A DNA stretch of 35,916 bases from Jiangella ureilytica (GTDB lineage Bacteria > Actinomycetota > Actinomycetes > Jiangellales > Jiangellaceae), in the NCBI RefSeq assembly GCF_004348545.1, contig NZ_SMKL01000062.1, forward strand, positions 1 to 35,916. Reading direction: 5' to 3'. The notes beneath the pieces were generated by a model, which saw only the letters and a list, made by a program, of their open reading frames with translations, was not told where the DNA came from and did not search any database. The first letter of the stretch is position 1, and the number at the start of each line of letters is the position of its first letter. Of this stretch, positions 1 to 7,871 are shown in pieces. The position numbers were made by a program, and so were the translations under genes.

Positions 1-374
1 CCGCCGAAGAGGCCGGCCAGCGGGTTGGCGCCGCCGCCCGCCCCGCCCAGCATGCCCGCGACGTCGGCGTTGATGGCGCCGAGCTGCTCGTTGGCCTGCC
101 GCTGGATCTCGGCGTGTGCGTCGCGGACCGCTGCGATGACGAGATCGGCCAGCGTCTCGACGTCTTCGGGGTCGACGACGGACGGGTCGAGCTGCAGGTC
201 GGTCAGCTCGCCGGCACCGGTGACGGTGGCCCGGACCAGGCCGCCGCCGGCGCTGCCGGTGGCCTCGGCCTCGCTGAGATCCTGCTGGGCCGAGAGCAGC
301 TGCTCCTGCATGCGCTGCGCCTGCTGCAGCAGCTGGCTCATGTCGAAGCCTTCGGAACCACCAGGCGGAAACAC
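1..374 (-). CDS. YbaB/EbfC nucleoid-associated protein (3' end cut by window)
   Basis: The family binds DNA as a small dimer and is associated with the nucleoid; in many bacteria it lies between dnaX and recR. Reading leftward the protein begins VFPPGGSEGFDMSQLLQQAQ, has a Gln-rich first helix, then the typical core with TGSAGGGLVRATVTG and a helix containing DLVIAAVRDA. It is still open at a Gly-rich tail (MLGGAGGGANPLAGLFG), which is where this family normally ends, so only a few residues are missing. The GTG at 374 is chosen because GAGGAGG lies six bases upstream; an internal ATG at residue 12 is the alternative. It follows dnaX on the same strand after about 100 bp. A weak TAGGCT box at 430-425 could give it its own promoter. 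recR would be expected just beyond the window. Confidence 0.9.
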   Translation of the reverse strand, partial: MFPPGGSEGFDMSQLLQQAQRMQEQLLSAQQDLSEAEATGSAGGGLVRATVTGAGELTDLQLDPSVVDPEDVETLADLVIAAVRDAHAEIQRQANEQLGAINADVAGMLGGAGGGANPLAGLFG

Positions 375-476
375 AGCTGCCTCCTCGCCCTCAAGGGGTG
401 TTGTCAGGGCACACGGTCACAGCGAGCCTACGTCACCGACGCGGCCCGATCTGACCAGGCCCGTTGGCGATCTGGA

Positions 477-2789
477 TCACTCGTGCTCGATCTCCGCGAT
501 GACGGTGGCGCCGAGGGTCCGCTCGAGCAGCTCGCGCTCGGACACACCGTCGTCGGCCAGGTCCTCGTCGTCGGGGTCGGCGTCGTCGTCGGTGGCCTTG
601 TACGCCTCGGCGGCCGTCGTCGCCGCTGCTCCCGGTGCTGCCCCGGGGGCCGCGGCACTGCCCTGCTCCTTGACCCTGCGGGCCGCCTGCTTGGCCGCGG
701 CCGCGCGGCCGGCAGCGTCGGGCGACGACGACGGCGCCTGCGGCTGCGCTGCGGGCGGGGTCTGGGCGGTGGCCTGCGGCGCTGGGTGGGCCGGGGCCGA
801 CGGCTCCGACGGAGTGGACGGCGGCGCCGCGGGCGCGGACGGCGTCGCTGGCGCGGCGGGCGTCGAGGCTGCGGCCCCGCCGCGGTTCTGCGCCGCCGGG
901 TCGGCGGACGGATCGACGATGGCCTCGATGCGCAGGTCGAGCAGCAGGACCTCTTTGATGGCCTGCTGCAGGCACTCTTGGAAGTCGGCGCGCCGGGCGA
1001 AGGTGTCGCGCAACGTCGGCTGCCGGAAGGCCAGCGTCAGCACGCCCTCGGAGACGTCGGAGACCACGGACTCCTGCGAGATCAGGCTCCACGGGGTGCG
1101 CTTGATCTCCTTGAGCCGGACCAGCACCTCGGGCCACATGCGGCGCAGGTCGGCGACGCCGCCGGACGCACCGGACGCACCGGCCGCGGCGATGGGCTGT
1201 TGCGTGGTGGCCGGCGCCGGTGTCGCGCGGACCGGCGGGCCCGACGGGGGCGGCTGCGGCGCGGGCTCGGGTCGCGGTGCCGGTTGCCGCTGCACCGACG
1301 GCTCGGGGGTCGGCGCCTCGGCGACGGGTTCGGGCGCCGGTTCGTCGGCGACGGCGACCAGCTCGGGCCGCGGCGGTGCAGCCTCGGCAGACTCGAGCCG
1401 TGGTGCGGGCATCGGAGCCGGCTCGAGCGCCGGCGGAGCCGCCGCGGGCGGGACCGCAGCTGACGCCGTCGTCGGTGGGGAGTCTTGGGGGCTGACCCGG
1501 GCGAACGCGGCCGCACGCTGGGACTGGCCCGGCGGGTGGGCTTCGACCGGAGCCGGTTCGGCGGCCGGTGCCGCTGGTGCGGCTGGTCCGGCTGCGGGCG
1601 CGAGCGGCTCGCCGCCGGTGAGCCGTCGTTCGACGCGGTCGAGCCGGGCCTGGACGCCGGCGACGGTGTCGTCGGCGGCGGGGAGCAGCAGCCGCGCGCA
1701 GACCAGTTCCAGCTGGAGCCGGGTGGGGGTGGCGCCCTTCATGGCGGTGATGCCTTCGTCGACGACGGCCGCGAGCCGGACGAGGTCGGACGGGCCGAAC
1801 TGGGCGGCCTGGATGGCCATGCGCTCTGCCTGCTCGGGCGGGAGGTCGAGCAGCCCCTCGGCGACGGCGTCGGGCGCCGCCCGCAGGACGATGAGGTCGC
1901 GGAAGCGCTCCAGCAGGTCGGTGAGGAAGCGGCGGGGGTCGTGCCCGGCGTCCATGACCTGGTCGATCGCGGCGTAGACCGACCGGCCGTCGCCGGCGGA
2001 GACGGCCTCGACGACCTGGTCGAGCATGGCGGCGTCGGTGAAGCCCAGCAGGGCCACCGCGAGGTCGTAGGTGACGCCGTCGTCGCCCGCACCGGCGATG
2101 AGCTGGCCCAGGATCGACTGCGCGTCGCGGGCTGACCCCGCCCCGGCCCGGGCGACCAGTGCCAGCGCGGCCGGCTCGATGGGCACGCCCTCCTGCTCGC
2201 AGATCCAGCCGAGGTTCTGCTGCAGCGTCTTCGTGGGGATGAGCCGGAACGGATAGTGGTGCGTGCGCGACCGGATGGTGCCGATGATCTTGTCGGGCGC
2301 AGTGGTGGCGAAGATGAACTTCAGGTGCGCCGGCGGCTCTTCGATCAGCTTCAGCAGCGCGTTCGCCGCGCCCGGCCCGAGCTGGTGCGCCTCGTCGATG
2401 ATGTAGATCTTGAACCGCGACGACACCGGCGAGAAGTGCGCCTTCTCGCGCAGGTCGCGAGCGTCGTCGACCAGACCGTGCGTCGCCGCGTCCAGCTCGA
2501 CGACGTCGATGTTGCCCGGCCCGTTGGGCGCGAGGTCGAGGCAGGACTGGCACTGCCCGCACGGCTCGTCCGTCGGGCCCTTCTCGCAGTTCAGAGAACG
2601 CGCCAGGATGCGCGCCGACGACGTCTTGCCGCAGCCTCTGGGGCCGGAGAAGAGATAGGCGTGGTGGACGCGGTCGTTGGCCAGCGCTCGCATCAGCGGG
2701 ACGGTGACATGCTCCTGCCCCACGACGTCAGCGAACCTGCCGGGCCGATAGGTGCGATACAGAGCGAGCGACGACACCTTGCGAACCAT
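477..2789 (-). CDS. dnaX: DNA polymerase III subunit gamma/tau
   Basis: This is the clamp-loader ATPase of the replicative polymerase holoenzyme. From the ATG at 2789 (770 residues) the visible parts are the N-terminal LALYRTYRP motif, Walker A GPRGCGKT (49-56), a four-cysteine zinc module (Cys68, 77, 80, 83), Walker B with IIDEAH (130-135) and the sensor region FATTAPDK. A long Pro/Ala/Glu-rich linker follows from about residue 400, then a tau-like C-terminal domain. The reading frame extends up to 2864, but that part lies inside the SRP RNA gene and is not credible. A GTG at 2777 (VSSLALYR) matches the family N-terminus even better; neither start has a strong Shine-Dalgarno. I see no slippery A/T run for a gamma-producing frameshift, so tau alone is likely made. 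Confidence 0.95.
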   Translation of the reverse strand: MVRKVSSLALYRTYRPGRFADVVGQEHVTVPLMRALANDRVHHAYLFSGPRGCGKTSSARILARSLNCEKGPTDEPCGQCQSCLDLAPNGPGNIDVVELDAATHGLVDDARDLREKAHFSPVSSRFKIYIIDEAHQLGPGAANALLKLIEEPPAHLKFIFATTAPDKIIGTIRSRTHHYPFRLIPTKTLQQNLGWICEQEGVPIEPAALALVARAGAGSARDAQSILGQLIAGAGDDGVTYDLAVALLGFTDAAMLDQVVEAVSAGDGRSVYAAIDQVMDAGHDPRRFLTDLLERFRDLIVLRAAPDAVAEGLLDLPPEQAERMAIQAAQFGPSDLVRLAAVVDEGITAMKGATPTRLQLELVCARLLLPAADDTVAGVQARLDRVERRLTGGEPLAPAAGPAAPAAPAAEPAPVEAHPPGQSQRAAAFARVSPQDSPPTTASAAVPPAAAPPALEPAPMPAPRLESAEAAPPRPELVAVADEPAPEPVAEAPTPEPSVQRQPAPRPEPAPQPPPSGPPVRATPAPATTQQPIAAAGASGASGGVADLRRMWPEVLVRLKEIKRTPWSLISQESVVSDVSEGVLTLAFRQPTLRDTFARRADFQECLQQAIKEVLLLDLRIEAIVDPSADPAAQNRGGAAASTPAAPATPSAPAAPPSTPSEPSAPAHPAPQATAQTPPAAQPQAPSSSPDAAGRAAAAKQAARRVKEQGSAAAPGAAPGAAATTAAEAYKATDDDADPDDEDLADDGVSERELLERTLGATVIAEIEHE

Positions 2790-2849
2790 AGTCGCCGCTA
2801 CCGACAGATACCCAGCCTGGAGGCAGATCGCCTGGCCGGAGAGACGAAG

Positions 2850-2939
2850 GGACCCCTCGCGCACCCGGTAGAGCCCACTTACCCTTGCTGCCTTCCGGCC
2901 CTGGGGGAGTTAGGCGGGGTGCCGCCACGCGAGGGGTCG
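2850..2939 (-). ncRNA. ffs: Small signal recognition particle RNA (4.5S-type)
   Basis: The minus strand carries the near-invariant SRP domain IV core GGCCGGAAGGCAGCAAGGG (about 2898-2880). The ends pair over 11 bases: GACCCCTCGCG at the 5' side (2938-2928) with CGCGAGGGGTC at the 3' side (2861-2851). This gives a roughly 90-nt hairpin, the size of the short bacterial form. The RNA binds Ffh and FtsY for co-translational membrane targeting. A TACACT -10 box at 2951-2946 puts the start of transcription six to eight bases later, at the predicted 5' end. It lies just upstream of dnaX, an arrangement often seen in actinobacteria. Confidence 0.95.
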
Positions 2940-2945
2940 GCTGCC

Positions 2946-2951
2946 AGTGTA
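2946..2951 (-). promoter_or_regulatory. -10 box of the SRP RNA gene
   Basis: TACACT on the minus strand fits the actinobacterial TAnnnT consensus and lies six bases before the first paired nucleotide of the SRP RNA. No convincing -35 is visible at 17-18 bp. Confidence 0.6.
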
Positions 2952-3010
2952 CGTGGTCGGCGGCGAGGCTTCACATCGCGCTGTCGATTTCAGCCGGAGG
3001 GCCCTCGTCC

Positions 3011-3016
3011 GATAAT
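3011..3016 (+). promoter_or_regulatory. -10 box of tRNA-Ser(GGA)
   Basis: GATAAT, ten bases upstream of the mature tRNA 5' end, is the only AT-rich hexamer in the region. TTCAGC lies 16 bp further upstream as a weak -35. A short 5' leader would be removed by RNase P. Confidence 0.5.
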
Positions 3017-3025
3017 CTCTCCGGC

Positions 3026-3113
3026 GGAGGATTCGCCTAGTGGCCTAGGGCGCACGCTTGGAAAGCGTGTTGGGAGCAATCCCTCAGGGGTTCGAATCCC
3101 CTATCCTCCGCCA
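3026..3113 (+). tRNA. tRNA-Ser(GGA), CCA encoded
   Basis: The 7-bp acceptor stem pairs GGAGGAT with ATCCTCC. The anticodon loop CTTGGAAAG gives anticodon GGA, reading UCC and UCU. A long variable arm (TTGGGAGCAATCCCTC) is typical of serine tRNAs, and the T-loop GGTTCGAATCC is standard. The discriminator is G and the terminal CCA is encoded at 3111-3113. Confidence 0.97.
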
Positions 3114-3128
3114 TCCAGCTCCAGCTGC

Positions 3129-3947
3129 TCATGGTTCCCGGCGGCGTCCCGCCGATCGCGAGGGAACACGGTCGAGGAAGTCCCGCACCGCCACGGCCGT
3201 GTCGGCCGGGGAGATGGTGTGGTTCTCGCCGCCGGGGACGGTCTCGTAGCGGGCGTCGGAAAGCAGGCCCGGCAGGGTCTCGGCGGCCTTCCGCAGCACC
3301 GGCCAGGTCTCCGTGCCGGTCAGGACCAGGATCGGCACGTCGACCGCCCGCATCTCGGGGGTGGGGCGGTCGTACGGCGGCCCCGTCACCATCGCGTCGT
3401 ACACGACGGTGTGGGCGATCGCCTCGAGCGCCGGGAAGAACGGCGCCTGCCGGATCCCGGCCACCATCTCCGGCGGCAGGCCGATGCCCTCGAGCTGGAA
3501 GGTCGTGACGGCCTCTGCCCGCTTCCCGGCCGCCACCAGCGACGACAGCCGGGCCGGCAGATCGGCCGGGCGCCGGTCGGCGTCGTCGAAGACGAAGGGG
3601 ACCTCGTACATGATCAACGATGTCACGGGCACTCCCCGCGCGGCCGCGAGCAGCCCGAGGTTCGCGCCCGACGAGAAGCCGAACACCGCCGCCGTCCCGC
3701 CGACGACCTCCAGCACGGCGTGCAGGTCCTCGATCTCGCGCTCCACCGCGTAAGGCCCCACATCGCCGCTGCCGCCGCGGCCGCGCCGGTCGTAGCACAC
3801 GACCGTATGAGTGGAGGCGAGCTCACCGGCGACGGGTGCCAGCGTGTGCCGGTCGTTGAACGCGCCGGAGACGAAGACGATCGGCGAGCCGGAGCCGGCC
3901 AGGTCGTAGGCGATGGTGGTGCCGTCGGCCGAGGTCGTGGTCTGCAT
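3129..3947 (-). CDS. Alpha/beta hydrolase
   Basis: This is a 272-residue single-domain hydrolase of unknown substrate. It has the fold's early strand and oxyanion region (IVFVSGAFNDRHT), the CYDRRGRGGSG motif, a nucleophile elbow GFSSG with Ser92, and a C-terminal GGENH with the likely catalytic His243. The usual acidic residue after strand 6 is not a clear Asp: the sequence there is LTGTETW, so Glu213 is the only obvious candidate. No signal peptide or membrane segment is seen, so it should be cytosolic. The start at 3947 has a strong AGGAGG seven bases upstream. It is divergent from the DGPF/ECF42 pair across 69 bp, which suggests it may belong to the same regulon. Longer frames through this region are antisense to the sigma factor. 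Confidence 0.88.
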   Translation of the reverse strand: MQTTTSADGTTIAYDLAGSGSPIVFVSGAFNDRHTLAPVAGELASTHTVVCYDRRGRGGSGDVGPYAVEREIEDLHAVLEVVGGTAAVFGFSSGANLGLLAAARGVPVTSLIMYEVPFVFDDADRRPADLPARLSSLVAAGKRAEAVTTFQLEGIGLPPEMVAGIRQAPFFPALEAIAHTVVYDAMVTGPPYDRPTPEMRAVDVPILVLTGTETWPVLRKAAETLPGLLSDARYETVPGGENHTISPADTAVAVRDFLDRVPSRSAGRRREP

Positions 3948-3985
3948 GGGTACCTCCTGGACGAACGAGGGACGATCCTGAACCT

Positions 3986-3999
3986 GTCGTCCCCACGAC
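3986..3999. promoter_or_regulatory. Inverted repeat in the hydrolase/ECF42 divergent region
   Basis: GTCGT-CCCC-ACGAC is a 5-bp inverted repeat in the only non-coding DNA between the hydrolase and the DGPF gene. The included TGTCGT is close to the TGTCGA-type -35 element I recall for ECF42 promoters. It is short, so the call is tentative. Confidence 0.3.
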
Positions 4000-4016
4000 G
4001 AACGGAAAGGGCGACG

Positions 4017-4382
4017 ATGGACACCGTGAGCCAGCCGACCGACCAGCCGATCCGGTATCTGCTCCTCATCAGCGCCGATGAGGCGCTCGAGCCGGAGGTC
4101 ATCAGCGACGAAGGCCTGCGCCGGTTCCAGGAGTGGTTCGCCGACCTGGAGCGACGGGGGGTGCTGCGCGCCCACGAGGGCCTCCATCCGAGCGCCATGG
4201 CGACGACGGTGCGGGTGCGCGACGGCGAGGTGCTGCTGACCGACGGGCCGTTCATGGAGACGAAGGACCAGATCGGCGGGTTCGCGCTGATCGAGTGCGC
4301 CGACCTCGACGAGGCGGTCGAGATCGCCGCCGGGCACCCGGCCGCCAGGTTCGGGCAGGTCGAGATCCGGCCGGTGCGATGA
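4017..4382 (+). CDS. YCII-related (DGPF) protein
   Basis: This is a 121-residue protein of the YCII superfamily, small dimeric ferredoxin-like folds with mostly unknown chemistry. It contains RYLLLI near the N-terminus, the signature LLTDGPFMETKDQIGGF (73-89) and the IAAGHPAA tail motif, and ends in the family's RPV. The ATG at 4017 has GGAAAGG upstream. Its stop overlaps the ECF sigma start by four bases (ATGA), so translation is probably coupled. DGPF proteins are the recognised genomic partners of ECF42 sigma factors; whether they sense a signal or act as enzymes is not known. Confidence 0.9.
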   Translation: MDTVSQPTDQPIRYLLLISADEALEPEVISDEGLRRFQEWFADLERRGVLRAHEGLHPSAMATTVRVRDGEVLLTDGPFMETKDQIGGFALIECADLDEAVEIAAGHPAARFGQVEIRPVR

Positions 4383-5644
4383 CCGACGCGCGGGCGGCTG
4401 TCGCCGAGGCGTTCCGGGCCGAGTGGGGCCGGATCGTCGCGGGGCTGATCGCCCGCACCGGGAACTGGGACCTCGCCGAGGAGTGCACGGCCGACGCGTT
4501 CGCCGCGGCCCTGGAGTCCTGGCCGCGCGACGGCGTCCCGGACCGGCCGGGGGCCTGGCTGACCACGACGGCGCGGAACCGGGCCGTCGACCGGCTGCGG
4601 CGCGCCAAGGCGGGCGAGGCGAAGCTCCGGCTCCTGGCGGCGACGGCGACGGCGGACGAGCCGCCGGCCAGCGACCACGTCGTCCACGGCGACCACGGCG
4701 ACCACGGCGTACACGGGCCCCGAGACGACCGGCTCCGCCTCCTCTACACCTGCTGCCACCCGGCGTTGGGCTTCGAGGCACAGGTCGCGCTCGCGCTGCG
4801 CACCCTGACCGGCCTGACGACGGCGGAGATCGCGCGGGCGTTCCTCGTCCCCGAGTCGACCATGGCCAAGCGGCTGGTCCGAGCCAAGCAGAAGATCCGC
4901 GTCGCCCGCATCCCGTACCGCGTGCCGCCGCCGCACCAGCTGCCCGAGCGTACCGGCGCCGTCCTCGGCGTCGTGTACCTGCTGTTCAACGAGGGCTACG
5001 GCGCCACCAGCGGCGACGGCGCCATGCGTCCGGAGCTCACCCGCGAGGCGCTGCGCCTGGCCGGCCTGGTCGCCGAGCTCATGCCCGACCAGCCCGAGGC
5101 GCTCGGCCTGCTCGCCCTGCTCCGCCTGCACGACGCCCGGGCGGCGACCCGGATCGGCGCCGGCGGCGAGCTCGTCCCGCTGGAGGAGCAGGACCGCGGC
5201 GAATGGAACCGCGCGACGATCGCCGAGGCCGTCGGCCTCCTGCAGCGAGCGCTGCGACGCGAGCGGCCGGGCCCGTACCAGCTCCAGGCGATGATCGCCG
5301 CCTGCCACGCGGCCGCCGCCCGGCCCGAGGACACCGACTGGCCGCGAATCGTCCGTCTCTACGACCAGCTGCTCGAGCACGTGCCGTCGCCGGTCGTGCG
5401 GCTGAACCGGGCGGTCGCCGTCGCCATGGCGGACGGCCCGGAGGCCGGGCTCGCGCTGGTCGACGCCGTCGCACCGGAGCTCGGCGACTACCCGCTGCTG
5501 CCGGCGACCCGGGCCGACCTGCTGCGCCGGGCCGGCCGCCGCACCGAGGCCGCGGAGCAGTACCGCACGGCCCTCGAAGTGGCCGGCAACGACGGCGAGC
5601 GCCGCTACCTCGCCCGCCGCCTGGCCGAGCTCGACCGGGTCTGA
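4379..5644 (+). CDS. ECF42-type sigma factor with C-terminal extension
   Basis: This 421-residue protein is much longer than a normal ECF sigma of about 190. Region 2 lies at about 6-75 (AEECTADAFAAALESW, then PGAWLTTTARNRAVDRLRR). Region 4 lies at about 118-175 (LYTCCHPALG; LTTAEIARAFLVPESTMAKRL). The remaining 240 residues are the TPR-like extension of group ECF42, including VYLLFNEGYGATSG near 200 and a KQKIR-VARIPY boundary. This group has no classical anti-sigma factor; the extension is thought to control activity. The linker at 99-114 is unusually rich in His, Asp and Gly (VVHGDHGDHGVHGP), from a short DNA tandem repeat. It is translationally coupled to the DGPF gene. Confidence 0.92.
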   Translation: MTDARAAVAEAFRAEWGRIVAGLIARTGNWDLAEECTADAFAAALESWPRDGVPDRPGAWLTTTARNRAVDRLRRAKAGEAKLRLLAATATADEPPASDHVVHGDHGDHGVHGPRDDRLRLLYTCCHPALGFEAQVALALRTLTGLTTAEIARAFLVPESTMAKRLVRAKQKIRVARIPYRVPPPHQLPERTGAVLGVVYLLFNEGYGATSGDGAMRPELTREALRLAGLVAELMPDQPEALGLLALLRLHDARAATRIGAGGELVPLEEQDRGEWNRATIAEAVGLLQRALRRERPGPYQLQAMIAACHAAAARPEDTDWPRIVRLYDQLLEHVPSPVVRLNRAVAVAMADGPEAGLALVDAVAPELGDYPLLPATRADLLRRAGRRTEAAEQYRTALEVAGNDGERRYLARRLAELDRV

Positions 5645-5660
5645 AGCGCCGAGTGTCAGT

Positions 5661-5700
5661 GCCCGCCCTTAGGGTGGGGACCCTCCCTCACCGGGCGGGG
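5661..5700. terminator. GC-rich hairpin between convergent genes
   Basis: GCCCGCCC pairs with GGGCGGGG across an inner stem (GGTG with CACC, GGGA with TCCC). It lies between the sigma factor end and the ATPase end and could stop transcription from both sides. There is no T-run, as is common in actinobacteria. Confidence 0.5.
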
Positions 5701-5718
5701 TCCAGCTACGGCGGCGGC

Positions 5719-7344
5719 TCACCTCCGGCGGCGGGTGCCGAAGACGCCGCGCACGATCTCCTTCGCCAGCTCTCGCCCGGCCGTCGTGAGGAAGGCGTCG
5801 AGCGGGCTGTCGGCGGCCGCCCGAGCCCTCGGCTTCCTGGTCGGCGACGGCGTCTGCTGCGGTTTCGGCGCGGGCACGGTGCCGGGCACGGGGAGGCCGC
5901 GGATCTCCGCCTCGAGCCGCTCGATCTCCTGCTCCCTCGTCAACGGTTCCGGCGACGACGGCGTCGGCTCGCCGCCCGCGACGGGGCCGCCCGGACCCGC
6001 GGCGATCCGTCCGGTGAGCAGCTCGTACGCCGACTCGCGGTCGACCCGCTCGCCGTACGTGGCGGCCAGCGGCGACGCCGCGACCAGCCCGTCCAGGACC
6101 TCCGCGGACGATGGCGCCATCAGCGACAGGGGAGCGCGCAGCATCGTGTGTGCGACCGGCGTCGGCGCGCCTCTCTCGGACATCACCGTGACGACCGCCT
6201 CGCCGATGCCGAGCGTCGTCAGCAGCTCCTCGAGGTCGTAGGACGACGTCGGGTAGGTGCGGACCGCGGCCTTCAGCGCGGCGGCGTCGTTCGGCGTGAA
6301 CGCGCGCAGCTGGTGCTGCACGCGGCTGCCGAGCTGCGCCAGCACGTCCTCGTGCACGTCTTTCGGCGACTGCGTGACGAAGAAGACGCCGACGCCCTTG
6401 GAGCGGATCAGCCGGACCGTCTGGACCAGCGCCGCCAGGAACTCCTTCGACGCGTCCTTGAACAGCAGGTGTGCCTCGTCGAAGAAGAACACCAGCTTCG
6501 GCTGCTCGAGGTCGCCGACCTCGGGCAGCTCCTCGAACAGCTCGGCCAGCAGCCACATGAGGAACGTCGAGAACAGCACCGGCCGGTCCTGCACGCCGGG
6601 CAGCTCCAGCAGCGTGATGACGCCGCGGCCGTCGTCGGCCCGCCGCAGCAGCGACGACACCTCGAACTCCGGCTCGCCGAAGAACGTGTCGGCGCCCGAC
6701 GCGGAGAAGTTGACCAGCTCGCGCAGGATGACGCCGGCCGTCTGCTTCGACAGGCCGCCGAGCCCCTCGAGGTCCGGCTTCCCCTCGGCCGACGTGAGAT
6801 ACTGGATCACCGCACGCAGGTCCGACAGCTCCACCAGCGGCAGCCCAGCGGTGTCGGCGTAATGGAACACCAGGCCCAGCGAGCTCTCCTGGGTCGCGTT
6901 CAGCTCCAGGACCTTCGCCAGCAGCGTCGGCCCGAACGACGTCACCGACGCGCGGACCGGCACGCCGACACCGTCGTCGCCCAGGCGCAGCAGCTCGACG
7001 GGGAACGCCGTAGGCGACCACTCCTGCCCGACGGCGTCCGCGCGGACGCCGACGCGCTCGTCCCGGACGCCCGGCGAGGCCAGGCCGGACAGGTCGCCCT
7101 TGACGTCCGCCGCGAACACCGGCACCCCGGCCGCGGCGAGCTGCTCGGCCATGACCTGCAGGGTCTTGGTCTTGCCGGTGCCCGTGGCGCCGGCGACCAG
7201 TCCGTGCCGGTTGAGCATCGCCAGCGGCACCCGCACCGGCGCGTCGGCCCGCGGCGCGCCGTCGACGACCAGAGCGCCCAGCTCGAGACACGCGCCGTCG
7301 AACGCGTACCCCTGCTGGATCGTCGACACGACATCGTCGGCCAT
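5719..7344 (-). CDS. HerA-like ATPase (DUF853, YjgR-type)
   Basis: This 541-residue P-loop ATPase belongs to the HerA/FtsK-related helicase-like group and its cellular role is unsettled. Visible parts are Walker A GATGTGKT (52-59), the family motif FAADVKGDLSGLA (78-90), Walker B FFFDEAHLLF (286-295) followed by FKDASKEFL, and a sensor region FFVTQSPKDV. A charged Pro-rich linker precedes a C-terminal helix (FLTTAGRELAKEIVRGVFG) ending in Arg repeats, typical of this family. The start at 7344 has GGGGGTGG upstream; ATG 7365 is an alternative. It is divergent from the 125-residue protein. No nuclease partner such as NurA is next to it, which argues against a HerA-NurA repair role or an ATPase-nuclease defence pair. 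Confidence 0.9.
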   Translation of the reverse strand: MADDVVSTIQQGYAFDGACLELGALVVDGAPRADAPVRVPLAMLNRHGLVAGATGTGKTKTLQVMAEQLAAAGVPVFAADVKGDLSGLASPGVRDERVGVRADAVGQEWSPTAFPVELLRLGDDGVGVPVRASVTSFGPTLLAKVLELNATQESSLGLVFHYADTAGLPLVELSDLRAVIQYLTSAEGKPDLEGLGGLSKQTAGVILRELVNFSASGADTFFGEPEFEVSSLLRRADDGRGVITLLELPGVQDRPVLFSTFLMWLLAELFEELPEVGDLEQPKLVFFFDEAHLLFKDASKEFLAALVQTVRLIRSKGVGVFFVTQSPKDVHEDVLAQLGSRVQHQLRAFTPNDAAALKAAVRTYPTSSYDLEELLTTLGIGEAVVTVMSERGAPTPVAHTMLRAPLSLMAPSSAEVLDGLVAASPLAATYGERVDRESAYELLTGRIAAGPGGPVAGGEPTPSSPEPLTREQEIERLEAEIRGLPVPGTVPAPKPQQTPSPTRKPRARAAADSPLDAFLTTAGRELAKEIVRGVFGTRRRR

Positions 7345-7385
7345 GACCCACCCCCGTAGCGGCATATGCCTGGCGAAACGTCGCC

Positions 7386-7401
7386 CGCAGTTTAGACTGC
7401 G
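7386..7401. promoter_or_regulatory. Perfect inverted repeat overlapping a promoter
   Basis: CGCAGT-TTAG-ACTGCG has perfect 6-bp arms. It covers the -10 box TAGACT (7393-7398) of the following gene, which ends seven bases before that gene's GTG start. A bound repressor here would block transcription of the 125-residue protein and might affect the divergent ATPase. Confidence 0.5.
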
Positions 7402-7405
7402 CTAG

Positions 7406-7783
7406 GTGATTTTCAAGCGCGTCGGAGACGGCAGGCCCTACCCGGAGCACAACACCGGGCTGCGGGCGTGGTCCGAGCTCCCTCCGCGCCAGATCCGCCT
7501 GACCGAGCTGGTCACCACGAAGCGCACGCTGAACCTCGAAACGCTGCTCTCCGAAGACTCCACGTTCTACGGCGACCTCTTCGCCCACGTGGTCGAATGG
7601 CGCGGCGAGCTCTACCTCGAGGACGGCCTGCACCGTGCCCTCCGCGCGGCCCTGCAGCAGCGCCCGGTGATCCACGCTCGTGTGCTCCTGATCCGCGACA
7701 CCCCGCCCGGCCCGCCGCCCGGTCCCCCCGCGGACACCAAGGAGCATCCAGTCCCCGGCGCCGAGCCCGACACCGAGGCATGA
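7406..7783 (+). CDS. Conserved actinobacterial protein with ParB-like DGLHR motif
   Basis: This is a 125-residue protein that begins VIFKRVGDGRPYPEH. The first 95 residues look strongly constrained (QIRLTELVTTKRTLNLETLL, EDSTFYGDLFAHVVEW, LYLEDGLHRALRAALQQ) and the tail is Pro-rich and variable. EDGLHR resembles the DGxHR signature of ParB/sulfiredoxin-like folds. From memory, relatives are sometimes labelled VapB-type antitoxins in automatic annotation. No PIN-domain toxin is adjacent, so I do not accept that label here. It has no Shine-Dalgarno and a TAGACT box seven bases before the GTG, which suggests a leaderless message. It precedes a LytR_C gene on the same strand. Confidence 0.8.
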   Translation: MIFKRVGDGRPYPEHNTGLRAWSELPPRQIRLTELVTTKRTLNLETLLSEDSTFYGDLFAHVVEWRGELYLEDGLHRALRAALQQRPVIHARVLLIRDTPPGPPPGPPADTKEHPVPGAEPDTEA

Positions 7784-7871
7784 CCTGCGGAAACGGTTAC
7801 ATCGCGACTAGGCTGATCACATCACCACGACCCCCCGCCCCAGCGGCACCGCCGCCGACCCCGGAGCTGGC

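Noticed and set aside
25-1977. Long plus-strand open frame opposite dnaX and ybaB
   Set aside because: It is antisense to two well-recognised genes and has low-complexity composition; a result of high GC.
477-2789. Programmed frameshift producing a gamma subunit in dnaX
   Set aside because: No A-rich slippery site is visible in this GC-rich gene.
2790-2864. Upstream start for dnaX at 2864
   Set aside because: It lies within the SRP RNA and has no counterpart in the family N-terminus.
1-2939. Replication origin near dnaX
   Set aside because: No DnaA-box cluster or AT-rich region is seen; dnaX is not a reliable origin marker.
2256-4382. 708-codon plus-strand frame running through the SRP RNA, the tRNA and the DGPF gene
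   Set aside because: It crosses two RNA genes; only its last 121 codons are a real protein.
5719-7344. HerA-containing defence system or HerA-NurA repair unit
   Set aside because: No nuclease, SIR2 or NurA gene is adjacent; the sirtuin is 19 kb away and is of the deacylase type.
7406-7783. VapBC-type toxin-antitoxin system
   Set aside because: There is no PIN-domain or other toxin gene next to it.
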